From contig JBICHN010000004.1 of the NCBI GenBank assembly GCA_043101845.1, positions 62,001 to 126,000 on the forward strand: a DNA stretch of 64,000 bases, given 5' to 3'. The stretch is from JBICHN01 sp043101845. Its GTDB lineage: Bacteria; Planctomycetota; Phycisphaerae; Phycisphaerales; UBA5793. Made by a program: the position numbers and the translations under genes. This document shows positions 7,164-16,182 of this stretch, piece after piece (positions within the stretch are counted from its first letter, which is position 1; each line of letters starts with the position of its first letter). The notes beneath the pieces were generated by a model. The model ran no database searches. It was given only the letters and a program-made list of their open reading frames with translations, and was not told the origin of the DNA.

Positions 7164-9862
7164 CCGCGTCCGCCTCCTCCGCCGCTCGAGTCCGTCGGCC
7201 GCGCCGCGTTGAGCCGCTCGGCGAGTTCGACGAGCGGGTCGTGCCAGGGGTACGGGCCGTAGTTCGGATGGAGCAGTTCAAATTGACGCATGACGAGTCG
7301 GGCGCGTTCGAGGTCGACCTCGGCGAGCAGGCGCATCTGATGGTACTTCGCCTCGAACCATTCGGTGTCGTTCGAATCGAGCCCGGCCGCCGCGGTGCGC
7401 CAGAGATCGAGCGCGTCTTCGCGTCGTCCCTGCTCCTCGGCGATCTCGGCGTTCGCCTTCACGACCGGGTAGTAGTTCGGCGCCGCCTCGAGCAGCTTGC
7501 CGTACCAGTCGAGCGCGAGCGTCGCGGGCCCGGTGCGACTCGTGCGCTTTCCGAGCAGCCGCGCCGCCTCGGCGACGGTCGCCGCCTGACTGATCGCGAG
7601 ATCGCCTTCGACCGAGTCGAGCGGCCCGTCCGGCGCGACGAGGCGCTGTCCAAAGCGGATGACGCGCTCGAGCGTCTGGTCGAGGTCTTCGGCGAGGGGA
7701 AAGGCCCGCCAGTCCTGCACGGCGTAGACGAACAGGTCCTGCGCCGCGGCGCGGGCGAACGGGCTCGACGGGTTCGCGGCCCACAATTCCTCAACCCACT
7801 GCGCCGCGGCTTCGAATTCGCCGCCGAGCACCTGAATCTGGAAGCGACGGTAGTCGATCTCATCGCGCAACGGCTCAATGTTCACGAGCCCCGACGAGCC
7901 GGCCGCGGAGAGTCGATCGAGCACCTGCCGCGCCTCGCGCAACCGCGCGATGCCGCGCGTGAGCTGCACATCGAGCAGTCGTCGCGCCCGCGTGACATAG
8001 CGCTCGCGCGATTCCGTCGTGCCTTCGGTCGAGAACGCGAGTCGCTCGTCGTCGCGGTAGAGCGGCTCGGCGACTTCGAGGTATTCGCGGCCAAGGTCGA
8101 TCTTGTCGAGCCCGGACGCGTCGTGGAACAACTTGAAGAGCTGTCGCTCCGCTTCGACCTGCGCTTCGCGGTACACATCGCTCGACTGCGGGATATCGCG
8201 GAGCATGTCGACGGCCTGGCGCGACGCGTCGTCGTCCGTCGACACCTGGCGAAGCTGAATGCGGTACGAGCGCTGACTCGACGGGCGATGGTGCACGAAA
8301 TCATCCATCGCCTGCTTGAGGATCTGCTTGATCTCCGGATCGCGGGTCTGCCGCCACGCCTGGTCGAGACTCACGATCTGCATCCACTCCGCGGTCTCGG
8401 CCTGTTCGAACGGCGCTTCGAGGGCGAACTGGCGGAACGCCTCCGCGGCTTCGAGGAAGCGCGAGCGGTAGTAGTAGGACCACGCGAGGAGTTGGCGGGC
8501 ATGGCGCGCCGCGTCCGGATAGTCGGCCGCGTCACCGCGCGCGACGGCTTCGCGGAGTCGCTCCGCCGCGGCGAGGTAGAGATCGATGAGTTCAGGATCG
8601 GTCGTCGGTTCGTCCGAGCCGTGCGCCTGCCGGGCGCGCTCGTGGGCCTTGAGCGCGAGGACATACGCGACGACGAAGTCGTTCGCGCCGAGCCGGGTGA
8701 GGTCGAACGCCTCGGCGATTTCGAGCACCTGGCCGAGCTCGCCCGCGTTCGAGAGCGCCGCGATCGCGAGGGCCGCGAGCTTGCGCGGCTCGGACCGCGT
8801 CGTGCGCGTGAGCGTCTCGAGCGCTTCGGTCGCGATGAGTCGCGCCATCGTCGGCGAGAGCGTGTCGGTCTCGGCGTAGAGCGAAATGTCCGATTCGATC
8901 TGCCGGTAGTTCTCCGCGTCAAAGAGGAGCACCATGCGGTAGAGGGGCAGGACCTCGCGCACATTCGGGTTCGTCTCTTCGAAATCGATCGCGGCGATCC
9001 AATCGAGTCCGATGTTCGGCCGCCCCGTCATGCCGTAGGACATGGCGACGCCGAGCGCCGCCCGCGCGACATGTTCAAACCCGAGGAGCGAATCGGGCAG
9101 TTCCTGAAGCGACGGCTCCGTCCGGTCGGACTGGAGGATGTGGCCGAACATTTCGAGCGCCTGGTCGATCGGCCGCGCCGAATCGGAGAGCCACGCCTCG
9201 TAGTACGACGCCCAGGCGCCGTAGTACGCGGCCTGCGACGCGAGCGCTTCGAGTTCGAGGAGTTCGCGGTCGACCCGATCGGCGCGGAGCGGATCGCCGC
9301 CGACCTCGAGATCGGCGAGCCGCTCGACCCGGGCGTCGAATTCGTGGTACGCCTTCGTGAGCACGGGCGACAGATCCGACATGATCCGCCGCGCCTCGAG
9401 CATCGACTCGCGATCGGTCGCGCGAAGCCGCCAGAGTTCTGCGAGTCGCTCGGCGCGAAGGTAGCTCGCCTTCCAGATGTTCATGCGAAGTGTGTTCGAG
9501 TCGGCCTGGGGGACGCGGTCGAGGAGTTCGCGGCTCTTGCGCTCCCACATGGCGCGCTCGTCGTCGTCCGCGGCCTGGTCGATCATTTCGCCGTAGAGCA
9601 TGGCGAGACGCTCGGCGATCGGCACGCGATCTTCCCCGAGCGCCCGGCGCAGGTCGCGCTCGACGAGCGAGACGACGAGGTGGTCGAGCCCGTGCTGGAC
9701 GAGGTACGCCTCGAGGTTTTCGCTTTCGGTCTTCTGCGCCGCGGCGGGCGCGGGCGTCGCGAGCGCGAGGATGATCGCGGCGAGCGCGGCGCCGAAGGAA
9801 GCGCGTCGAATTGTGAAGCGTCGCGGGTTCACGCCGTGGTCAATTCCTCGTTCCCGGGACAT
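7160..9862 (-). CDS. Secreted TPR/helical-repeat protein of the Ton-like operon
   Basis: 900 aa with this ATG, which overlaps the end of the exbD gene by 23 bp. A GTG at 9832 lies 8 bp past that stop and gives a cleaner signal peptide (RRASFGAALAAIILALATPA, cleaved near AAAQ), so the true start may be 9832. The rest is almost entirely alpha-helical with TPR/Sel1-like spacing (for example AEAFRQFALEAPFEQAETAEW and AAGLDSNDTEWFEAKYHQMR), and has no catalytic motif that I recognise. It is likely a periplasmic scaffold driven by, or assembled on, the ExbB/ExbD complex encoded just upstream. The functional link is inferred from tight operon packing. Confidence 0.8.
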   Translation of the reverse strand: MSRERGIDHGVNPRRFTIRRASFGAALAAIILALATPAPAAAQKTESENLEAYLVQHGLDHLVVSLVERDLRRALGEDRVPIAERLAMLYGEMIDQAADDDERAMWERKSRELLDRVPQADSNTLRMNIWKASYLRAERLAELWRLRATDRESMLEARRIMSDLSPVLTKAYHEFDARVERLADLEVGGDPLRADRVDRELLELEALASQAAYYGAWASYYEAWLSDSARPIDQALEMFGHILQSDRTEPSLQELPDSLLGFEHVARAALGVAMSYGMTGRPNIGLDWIAAIDFEETNPNVREVLPLYRMVLLFDAENYRQIESDISLYAETDTLSPTMARLIATEALETLTRTTRSEPRKLAALAIAALSNAGELGQVLEIAEAFDLTRLGANDFVVAYVLALKAHERARQAHGSDEPTTDPELIDLYLAAAERLREAVARGDAADYPDAARHARQLLAWSYYYRSRFLEAAEAFRQFALEAPFEQAETAEWMQIVSLDQAWRQTRDPEIKQILKQAMDDFVHHRPSSQRSYRIQLRQVSTDDDASRQAVDMLRDIPQSSDVYREAQVEAERQLFKLFHDASGLDKIDLGREYLEVAEPLYRDDERLAFSTEGTTESRERYVTRARRLLDVQLTRGIARLREARQVLDRLSAAGSSGLVNIEPLRDEIDYRRFQIQVLGGEFEAAAQWVEELWAANPSSPFARAAAQDLFVYAVQDWRAFPLAEDLDQTLERVIRFGQRLVAPDGPLDSVEGDLAISQAATVAEAARLLGKRTSRTGPATLALDWYGKLLEAAPNYYPVVKANAEIAEEQGRREDALDLWRTAAAGLDSNDTEWFEAKYHQMRLLAEVDLERARLVMRQFELLHPNYGPYPWHDPLVELAERLNAARPTDSSGGGGGRG

Positions 9863-10268
9863 AGGTCACCTTGTCGAATCCGGCGTCGCGCGCGGTCTGG
9901 ATGGCCGTCGCCGCGGCGCCGACCGGCGCCTCGTCCGCCACTTCGACGAAGACGCCGACATCCTTCGGCAATTCTTCGAGCAGCGTCAGCAGCGTGCGCC
10001 GATCGGTCAGCGTCCGCCCGCCGACGCGGTACACCGGGCGGCCGGCCTCGACTTCGACGCGCACGACCTGCGGCGTGTAGTCCTGCGTCGCGGCCGGCGC
10101 GTCTTCGTTCCGCGTCTGCAGGTTTGGACTCAACTTCGACTCCGGGAGCGTGATCGTGGCCGTGGCGAGAAAGAAGATGAGCAACAGGAACACGACATCG
10201 ATCATGCTCGCGAGGTTGAGCTCGAGTCGGCCGAAGCGGTCGAAATCTCCCGGTGATCGGAAGCGCAT
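9840..10268 (-). CDS. exbD: ExbD/TolR-family proton-channel subunit (second copy)
   Basis: 142 aa. Short cytoplasmic start (MRFRSPGDFDRFGRLELN), then one membrane helix ASMIDVVFLLLIFFLATATI carrying the conserved Asp that lines the proton path, then a periplasmic alpha/beta domain ending KVTYVPGTRN. This is the standard ExbD/TolR architecture and length. It lies 46 bp after another exbD and after exbB in the same operon. With two different ExbD paralogs the motor may carry a hetero-dimer. It is assigned to a Ton/Tol-type motor; which of Ton, Tol or gliding-like function is served cannot be read from the sequence. Confidence 0.93.
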   Translation of the reverse strand: MRFRSPGDFDRFGRLELNLASMIDVVFLLLIFFLATATITLPESKLSPNLQTRNEDAPAATQDYTPQVVRVEVEAGRPVYRVGGRTLTDRRTLLTLLEELPKDVGVFVEVADEAPVGAAATAIQTARDAGFDKVTYVPGTRN

Positions 10269-10314
10269 GTCGAGTCATTCTCCTGCGCGCCGCTCATCGA
10301 CGCGGCGGGCCGGC

Positions 10315-10752
10315 TCAGCCGGTCGGTTGCGTCGCGAGTCGCCAGCGGGTCACGCCGCGGTCACGAAGTTCGGCGCCGAGTTCGTTCAGGACGCGGCTCA
10401 GGCCGCGCCGGTCGGCGCGGATGGTCAGTTCGAGGTCCTCGGCGTTCTTGCCGTCCTCCTGGAGGCGGCGGATCTCGCGGTCGATGAGCGCGAGGGCGCC
10501 GGTCATCGTGAGGCGCGTCTCGCCGATCTGGAATGGCGCGGCGCCTTCACTCAGTATGTTGATCACGAGCGGCGGGTTCTCGAGTCGCGCCTGTTCTTCG
10601 CCCTGCTCTTCGGGCAACTCGACCTCGGCGCGGGCCCGCTGGACGAACTGCGCCGTCGTCATGAAGAAGATGATGAGCAGGAAGATCACATCGATCATCG
10701 CGGTGAGTTCGAGACGAACGAGGTGCGGCTTCGCAGGGGGACGGAACCTCAT
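10315..10752 (-). CDS. exbD: ExbD/TolR-family proton-channel subunit (first copy)
   Basis: 145 aa. Its membrane helix LTAMIDVIFLLIIFFMTTAQ contains the invariant Asp. A charged linker (EVELPEEQGEEQARLE) leads into the periplasmic domain (LVINILSEG...LTIRADRRG...). The ATG overlaps the exbB stop by 4 bp, so ExbB and this ExbD are probably made stoichiometrically. It differs clearly from the second copy outside the helix, so this is an old paralog pair, not a recent duplication. Confidence 0.93.
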   Translation of the reverse strand: MRFRPPAKPHLVRLELTAMIDVIFLLIIFFMTTAQFVQRARAEVELPEEQGEEQARLENPPLVINILSEGAAPFQIGETRLTMTGALALIDREIRRLQEDGKNAEDLELTIRADRRGLSRVLNELGAELRDRGVTRWRLATQPTG

Positions 10753-11567
10753 GGGGCGCCGGCTCCCTTCGCCGCGGTCGTCGGCGTCGCGGTCGGCCGC
10801 GCGGTGGTCGTCGGACCGGGCGTCGGCGCGCCGGCGCCGGTGGCGGCGCCCGCCGGGCGGTTCGGCGCCGCGGAGCCCGGGGCGGGTTCGAGCGGCACGG
10901 TCATCTCCTCGATCTCGTGCGCCGCCTCCGCCGCGTACGCGTCGATGCGGTTGCGGAGGAAGGTGAACGCGGCCATCGTCGGAATCGCGAGCATGAGGCC
11001 CATGAGCGTCGTGACGAGCGCCTTCGAGATGTCACCGGCGAGCAGTTCGGCGCGGGCGCTCTCGCTCGAGATCGTGTCGAACGCGCCGACCATGCCGATG
11101 ACCGTGCCGAGGAGACCGAGCATCGGCGCGACGGCGCCGATGAGGCCGAGCGCGTCCGTCGCGCGGTACAGGCGGGCGACCTGTTCGGCGCCGGCCTCTT
11201 CGATCGCGTCCTTGAACTCGAACGGGCCGAAGGCGCTGCGGCGGTACCGCTGGAGTCCGCGCCCGAGCACGCGGGTGAGGAAGCAGTCGTTGTCGGGCAA
11301 CGCGCAGAGCCGCGCCGCCTCTTCGATGTTCCGGTCGGCGAGCGCGTTCGCGAGTTGTTGCGCGAGTTCGCGCGGCATGAGTCGTTCGGGGCGGATCGCG
11401 ATGAAGTGCACCACGACGAGCGACAACGCGACGACGCTCAACGCGAGGATGAAGTACCCGGTCAATCCGCCGTACTGGATCTGCTCGAAGAGCGTCACGC
11501 CGGAGTCGTCGCCCGCGTCGGCCTGGGCGAAGAGGACGAGCGGCGTCGCGTGGGACAGGATCGTCAT
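10749..11567 (-). CDS. exbB: MotA/TolQ/ExbB proton-channel family protein
   Basis: 272 aa. Three membrane spans fit ExbB/TolQ: about 36-58, 140-163 (GLIGAVAPMLGLLGTVIGMV, the conserved family core) and 183-205. The loop between spans 1 and 2 is cytoplasmic. The C-terminal 45 residues are a low-complexity Ala/Pro/Thr/Gly tail not typical of the family. ATGA overlaps occur at both ends of the gene. It forms the pentameric stator that conducts protons with ExbD and powers a periplasm-spanning partner, here most likely the VWA protein encoded two genes upstream. Confidence 0.93.
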   Translation of the reverse strand: MTILSHATPLVLFAQADAGDDSGVTLFEQIQYGGLTGYFILALSVVALSLVVVHFIAIRPERLMPRELAQQLANALADRNIEEAARLCALPDNDCFLTRVLGRGLQRYRRSAFGPFEFKDAIEEAGAEQVARLYRATDALGLIGAVAPMLGLLGTVIGMVGAFDTISSESARAELLAGDISKALVTTLMGLMLAIPTMAAFTFLRNRIDAYAAEAAHEIEEMTVPLEPAPGSAAPNRPAGAATGAGAPTPGPTTTARPTATPTTAAKGAGAP

Positions 11568-12769
11568 GAATCGGTCTCCGAAAGTCGGTCGTTCGTGGCC
11601 AGCGTCGAGGACGCGGGCGTCGTCTGGTCGGCCCGGGCGTTCGCGGGTCGGGCCGGATGGTTCGGGTAGCGGCGGCCGAGTTCGCGCCGGAGCGACGCGG
11701 CGGCGTCAGGTTCGCCGAGCGCTTCGAGCCGCGCGGCCGCGATCGAGAGCGCATACCCCGCGAGGTACGGATCGACCTCGCCGAGCGAGGCGGGAATCGT
11801 GAGCAGGTCGAGCAGTCCATCCTTCGCGACATCGTCTTCCGGGCTCCGCGCGAGCGACGAGCCGCGGGCGAAGAGCCGCCACGACGGCAGGTCGCCGTCG
11901 GCGCGGACGAGCCGGTCGAGCGATCGAATCGCCGCGTCGCGCGCGCTCGAGTCGACGCCTTCAAATTCATCGCCCCCGACGCCGACGAGGAAGGACCAGA
12001 CGATCGCGACCGCGTCGCGGCCGTCCATCGTCTCGTCGGCGAGGCGCGCGAGCGCCGGGAGTTCGATCGACTCGCCCGACGCCTGTCGGGCGCCGGCGAG
12101 GTACAGCGTGGCGAGACTGATCGTCGCGGGTGAGCCCATCGGCTCGTACGCGTCGAGCCGCGCGATCAACTCGTCGAGCGACGGGCTCGGCGACCACATT
12201 GGGGGCAGACTCGGGCAGAGGCCGGTGCGCTCGTCGAGCGCGCCAGGCCGCTCGCGGTACGCGACGCGCTCGAAGCCGGCGTCGAGGAGTCGGAAGGTTT
12301 CGAGCCAGGGGATGATCGCTTCGGTGTATTCCGAGCGGGCGAGCCGCGCGCGGAGCAGGCCCTCGGCGACGACGAGGGCCGTCGCGTCGGTGCGGCCGCG
12401 CGTTTTCTCGAAGAGATCGACGAGGAGCGGCTCGGCCATGGCGAAGTCGCCGCGCTCGACGCGGGTCCGGGCCCGCCACGCCGCGTCGGCGAATTCGCGG
12501 TACGCGTCGAACGCCGCCTGTTCATCGGCGTCGGTCGAGGCGAGGGAACGGACGCGGTCCCATGTATAAAGGATCGGCTCGCTCCCGCGCGGCTGGAACT
12601 GGACGCCGGCGTCGCCGACCGCGACGGTGGTCCCGACGACGGTCGTCGCCTCTCGGCGGAGTTGAAGCTCATCGGCGTGCAGCGCGCCTGGAAGCGCGAT
12701 CGACGCGACGAGCAGCGCCGTCGCGGCGTGAACTCGAACTCGAATGGCTCGCCGTCGGCGCCGCGTCAT
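11564..12769 (-). CDS. Secreted helical protein of the Ton-like operon, function unknown
   Basis: 401 aa. The N-terminus has a basic region (MTRRRRRAIRVR) and a hydrophobic stretch TALLVASIALPGALHADE, a clear signal peptide. A short beta-like segment (ELQLRREATTVVGTTVAVGD) precedes a mostly alpha-helical body that resembles TPR packing and ends in a Pro/Ala-rich tail. No enzyme motif is seen. The ATG overlaps the stop of the VWA gene and its stop overlaps the exbB ATG, so it is locked between the motor parts. I infer a periplasmic partner of the motor. Confidence 0.75.
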   Translation of the reverse strand: MTRRRRRAIRVRVHAATALLVASIALPGALHADELQLRREATTVVGTTVAVGDAGVQFQPRGSEPILYTWDRVRSLASTDADEQAAFDAYREFADAAWRARTRVERGDFAMAEPLLVDLFEKTRGRTDATALVVAEGLLRARLARSEYTEAIIPWLETFRLLDAGFERVAYRERPGALDERTGLCPSLPPMWSPSPSLDELIARLDAYEPMGSPATISLATLYLAGARQASGESIELPALARLADETMDGRDAVAIVWSFLVGVGGDEFEGVDSSARDAAIRSLDRLVRADGDLPSWRLFARGSSLARSPEDDVAKDGLLDLLTIPASLGEVDPYLAGYALSIAAARLEALGEPDAAASLRRELGRRYPNHPARPANARADQTTPASSTLATNDRLSETDS

Positions 12770-13767
12770 CCGTCACCCCCGCTCGGCACATAGCGGTAGC
12801 GGCCGCCCGACTCGCGGGCGATACGGCGGAGCAGATCTTCACTGCCCTGGTAGCCGAAGCCGATCGTGTGGATGCGTGTCTTGCGACCCTTCGAGTTGAG
12901 CTGCTCGATCATCGTCGCGACGGATTCACCCTTGTGAATGTCGCCGTCGGTCATAAAGTAGATGATGTCGGGGCGCGGCTCGAGCTCGAAGGCGATCTCG
13001 AACGCGGTCGCGGGGTTCGTGCTCCCCGCGGCGGCGAGGGTGCGGACCCAGGCGCGCATCTTCGCCTTGCCCGAGTTGTTCGCCTTGATCCAGCCCCGGT
13101 CGTCCATCGGCTGGGCGCCGCTGCTGAACGCGATGGCATAGTACATTGTGTGCGACTCGAGCATGTTCACCGAGTCGAGCAGGTTGTCCTTGAGCGTGGT
13201 GAGGCGCCCTTCGTTGAACATGGATCCGGAGACATCGACGATGTAGAGGAAGCGCTTGCCGCGCGCCTCGACGCCGAAGAAGCGCGTGCCGCCGCCGCCC
13301 CCGCCGAGCACCGATTCGGAGTCGATCGCGTCGCCGGCGCCGCCGAGGGGGCTGAGTTCGGTCTCCGCGGGTTCGAATTCGGTCTCGGTCGCGTCGGCGT
13401 CGAAGGCGAGCTCTTCGGGCTCGACAACTTCGGTTTCGGAAAGGTCGATCGGCGAGACGGCGGTGTCGAACTCGGTCTCCATTTCGGAGAGCTGCTCGTC
13501 GTTCATCATGGCGAATTCGACGGGGACTTCGCCCGGGCCTTCGCCTTCGCGGATCGGCGGGTTGATGACGAGCGCCGCGGCGACGATGAGCAGGATCGCA
13601 TGAAGGACGAGCGAGCCTGCGGGGCCGATGACGCGCTCGGGCTTGCGGCGGATGCGCTCGAACAGTTCGTCGGCCGCGGAGTGATCGGGGCCGGGTTCGG
13701 CGGAGTTCGGAGGCGGCGTCGTCGCGGGGCCGCTCGGTTGTTCCGTCTTCGATTCGCGTTGACTCAT
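12766..13767 (-). CDS. VWA-domain protein with TonB-like membrane anchor
   Basis: 333 aa, first gene of the operon. Residues 1-46 are a Pro-rich then basic cytoplasmic part. One membrane span lies at about 48-69, with Ser52-x3-His56, the same S-x3-H pattern that TonB and TolA use to couple to ExbB/ExbD or TolQ/TolR. Residues 73-160 are a Glu/Asp-rich linker ending in a glycine run. From about 170 a von Willebrand factor A domain begins: MIDAS DVSGS (178-182), a Thr at about 250 and MTDGD near 272-276. This looks like a TonB/TolA whose outer-membrane-contacting end is replaced by a VWA domain. The motifs are seen; the coupling is inferred. Confidence 0.88.
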   Translation of the reverse strand: MSQRESKTEQPSGPATTPPPNSAEPGPDHSAADELFERIRRKPERVIGPAGSLVLHAILLIVAAALVINPPIREGEGPGEVPVEFAMMNDEQLSEMETEFDTAVSPIDLSETEVVEPEELAFDADATETEFEPAETELSPLGGAGDAIDSESVLGGGGGGTRFFGVEARGKRFLYIVDVSGSMFNEGRLTTLKDNLLDSVNMLESHTMYYAIAFSSGAQPMDDRGWIKANNSGKAKMRAWVRTLAAAGSTNPATAFEIAFELEPRPDIIYFMTDGDIHKGESVATMIEQLNSKGRKTRIHTIGFGYQGSEDLLRRIARESGGRYRYVPSGGDG

Positions 13768-14087
13768 GGGGACCTGTGCATCAGGCGCCGGCGTGCGGCA
13801 TGGGTTGTCGAACCGATCCGTCAGGGCGCTTTCGCGCCGGTGAAGCCGGGCAGGCAGGGGCGCGAAGAACGAGCGTCCGTCTCGTCGATCGCGCCGGCTC
13901 GGCTGGGCCCGGTCGAGCCGCGTTCGCCGGGCCCGACCATCTCATCTCATCGGAAGCGGCCGTTGCGGCCCTTCGTCTATCGGGCATTATACAACAATTC
14001 GGCCGATAACCGGGGCTTATTTGCTCAAGACTTGACTCGACCCGCCCCGAAGGGACCAATGCCGCCGACGAACCCGAAAGGCGCCAC
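13768..14087. other. Divergent intergenic region between the motor operon and pyrH
   Basis: 320 bp without a convincing gene. The part next to pyrH is AT-richer than its surroundings. A possible sigma-70-like promoter on the plus strand is TTGCGG (13963-13968) with TATACA (13988-13993), though the spacing of 19 bp is long. A GGCCGATAACCGGGGC palindrome-like stretch follows at about 14000. A 77-codon plus-strand frame here has poor coding character and was not annotated. Confidence 0.4.
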
Positions 14088-14837
14088 ATGGCAGACTCCG
14101 CCCGATCCGGCTCCGACGGCCGGCCGAAGTTCGACCGCATCCTCCTCAAGGTCTCCGGCGAGAGCCTCGCGAAGGCCGGGGAGCTCGGCATCGACTCGGA
14201 CGCCCTCAACCATCTCGCCCGCGAGATCATCGACGCGACGAACGCGGGCTGCGAGGTCGCGGTCGTCGTGGGGGGCGGGAACATCATCCGCGGCGCCGCG
14301 CTCGCCCAGGACGGCCTCATCCCCCAGGCGTCGGCCGACTACATGGGGATGCTCGGGACGATCATCAACGGCGTGGCGCTCAAGGAGGCCCTCGAGCACC
14401 ACGGCAAGCCGGCCCGGCTCATGTCGGCGATCAACATCACCGCCGTCGCTGAGCCATTCATCCGCGGCCGGGCCCTGCGGCACTTCGAGAAGGGGCGCGT
14501 CATCATCCTCGCGGGCGGGACGGGGAACCCGTTCTGCACGACGGATACCGCCGCGGCCCTCCGCGCGACCGAACTCAACTGCGCCGTCATCCTCAAGGCG
14601 ACGAAGGTCGACGGCGTGTACACCGCCGACCCGAAGAAGGACCGGAGCGCGACGCGGTACGAATCGATCACCTTTACCGAGGCGCTCGAGAAACAACTGC
14701 GCATCATGGATCTCACCGCGTTCTCGATGTGTATGGAGCAGCGGGTGCCGATCGTCGTCTTCGACTTCGCGAAGTCGGGCAACATCCGCCGGGCGGCGCA
14801 CGGCGAGTCGGTCGGCACGCTCATTCACAACGCTTAA
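14088..14837 (+). CDS. pyrH: UMP kinase
   Basis: 249 aa, amino-acid-kinase fold, normal length. Recognisable stretches are RILLKVSGESLA (phosphate-binding start), VVVGGGNIIRG, GMLGTIINGVALKEAL, FPI-equivalent IILAGGTGNPFCTTDTAAAL, and VILKATKVDGVYTADPKK. It phosphorylates UMP to UDP in pyrimidine synthesis as a cytosolic hexamer. The ATG follows a purine-rich CCGAAAGG stretch about 10 bp upstream. The usual neighbours tsf and frr are absent; uppP follows after 189 bp. Confidence 0.97.
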   Translation: MADSARSGSDGRPKFDRILLKVSGESLAKAGELGIDSDALNHLAREIIDATNAGCEVAVVVGGGNIIRGAALAQDGLIPQASADYMGMLGTIINGVALKEALEHHGKPARLMSAINITAVAEPFIRGRALRHFEKGRVIILAGGTGNPFCTTDTAAALRATELNCAVILKATKVDGVYTADPKKDRSATRYESITFTEALEKQLRIMDLTAFSMCMEQRVPIVVFDFAKSGNIRRAAHGESVGTLIHNA

Positions 14838-15026
14838 TGAACGAACGCGACGGGGCTCCGCGTCTAGGATGAGCGATCGGCGGGGCCGGAATCGGCGAAT
14901 CGGGCGTGAATCCGGACGCCGGTCGAGCCGATGGAGCCGATACGGTCGCTCCTCCGCCGCGGACCTGCTCGATATGTCTCCGGATTGACCCGCACTGATC
15001 TCGTCGCGCCGCCGCCCCCACTCTTT

Positions 15027-15941
15027 ATGACTCTGCTCGACGCCATCATCCTCGGCCTCGTCGAAGGCATCACGGAATACCTGCCGATTTCGTCGACGGG
15101 GCATCTCATCATCGCCGCGGCGCTGCTCGGGCTCGATACGCCGGAGCTGAAAGGCGCCGTCGATGTGTTCGCGATCGTCGTGCAGGGCGGCGCCATCCTC
15201 GCGGTGCTCGGGCTGTACCGGGCCCGCGTCATTCAGATGCTGCGCGGCCTCGTCGGGCGCGATGTCGTCGGGCTGCGGCTCGCCATCAACATCATGATCG
15301 CGTTCTTCCCCGCGGCGATTCTCGGCGTGCTGCTCAACGACCTCATCGAGGAGAAGCTCTTCTTCGTCGGCCCCGTCGTCGCGGCGCTCGCGCTCGGCGG
15401 CGTGTGGATGATCGGGCTCGACCTCTACCACCGGCGCGTCGTGGATCTCGAGCGACTGCCCGAAGACGCGACGGTCGCCGATGTGGGCGGGTCGATCGAT
15501 TCGCTCTCGCCCTGGCAGGCGCTCGCGATCGGGCTCTTTCAGTGCGTCGCGATGTGGCCGGGCACGAGCCGCTCGATGATGACGATCGGCGGCGGCGTGA
15601 TGCTCGGACTGCGCCCGAAGGCCGCGGCCGAGTTCTCGTTCCTGCTCGGGTTGCCGACGCTCGGCGGGGCGTGCGTCTATCGGCTGCTCAAGGATGTCAT
15701 GGCGTCGTCGGCGGCCGGTGGCGAGGCGGGTGATGCGGCGTCGTTGTCGATGTTCGAGACGCTCGGGTGGACGCCGATCCTTGTTGGTGTGGGCGTCGCG
15801 ACGATCTCCGCGGCGCTCGCGATCAAGTGGCTCATCCACTTCCTCAACCGGCACGGCCTCGCCGTGTTCGGAGTCTACCGGCTCATCCTGAGCGCGGTGA
15901 TGCTCCTTCTCGTCTGGCGCGGGGTGGTGGCGCTGGGGTGA
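15027..15941 (+). CDS. uppP: Undecaprenyl-diphosphatase (UppP/BacA)
   Basis: 304 aa from the ATG at 15027; the frame is open further upstream but the extra residues are not family-like. Family signatures are present: EGITEYLPISSTGHL (residues 13-27, with the catalytic Glu pair) and PGTSRS (178-183). Seven to eight hydrophobic spans fit the inner-membrane topology. The enzyme recycles undecaprenyl diphosphate to the monophosphate carrier for cell-wall and polysaccharide assembly and can give bacitracin resistance. A 25-residue loop around 140-160 is more acidic than usual. Confidence 0.95.
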   Translation: MTLLDAIILGLVEGITEYLPISSTGHLIIAAALLGLDTPELKGAVDVFAIVVQGGAILAVLGLYRARVIQMLRGLVGRDVVGLRLAINIMIAFFPAAILGVLLNDLIEEKLFFVGPVVAALALGGVWMIGLDLYHRRVVDLERLPEDATVADVGGSIDSLSPWQALAIGLFQCVAMWPGTSRSMMTIGGGVMLGLRPKAAAEFSFLLGLPTLGGACVYRLLKDVMASSAAGGEAGDAASLSMFETLGWTPILVGVGVATISAALAIKWLIHFLNRHGLAVFGVYRLILSAVMLLLVWRGVVALG

Positions 15942-15997
15942 GGGGTTGGGGCTTTGCTCGTTAATGAAAGAATGCGCTGCGAGCGCCGCTCGACGGT

Positions 15998-16165
15998 CGG
16001 AACCGGACCTCCGCTGACGACGCTTCGCGTCGTCGGGCTTCAGTCCGGCTTGATGAACGACCTTTGCGCGATCCGGCGCGACGGGTGTTTCGTCATGAAT
16101 CGTGCGCCAAGCCGGACTGGAGCGAAGTCGAAGCGCAGCGCCGACGAGCGGAGGTCCGGTTCCGG
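15998..16165. repeat. REP family B inverted pair (BIME-like)
   Basis: Two family B units face each other. The left arm (about 16000-16062) has CCGGACCTCCGCT, an inner perfect hairpin GACGACGC-TTC-GCGTCGTC and CAGTCCGGCTTGATG. The right arm (about 16110-16165) is its inverse with a different inner sequence. About 48 bp separate them. It lies between the convergent uppP and histidine-kinase genes. Confidence 0.8.
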
Positions 16166-16182
16166 ACCGACGACGGCCCCCC

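Noticed and set aside
6926..10153. 1075-codon plus-strand frame opposite the TPR and ExbD genes
   Set aside because: It consists mainly of Arg/Glu/Val-rich shadow sequence and crosses four genes that have clear family motifs on the other strand.
13776..14009. 77-codon frame upstream of pyrH
   Set aside because: Arg/Ala/Gly-rich, no start signal, overlapping the likely promoter region.
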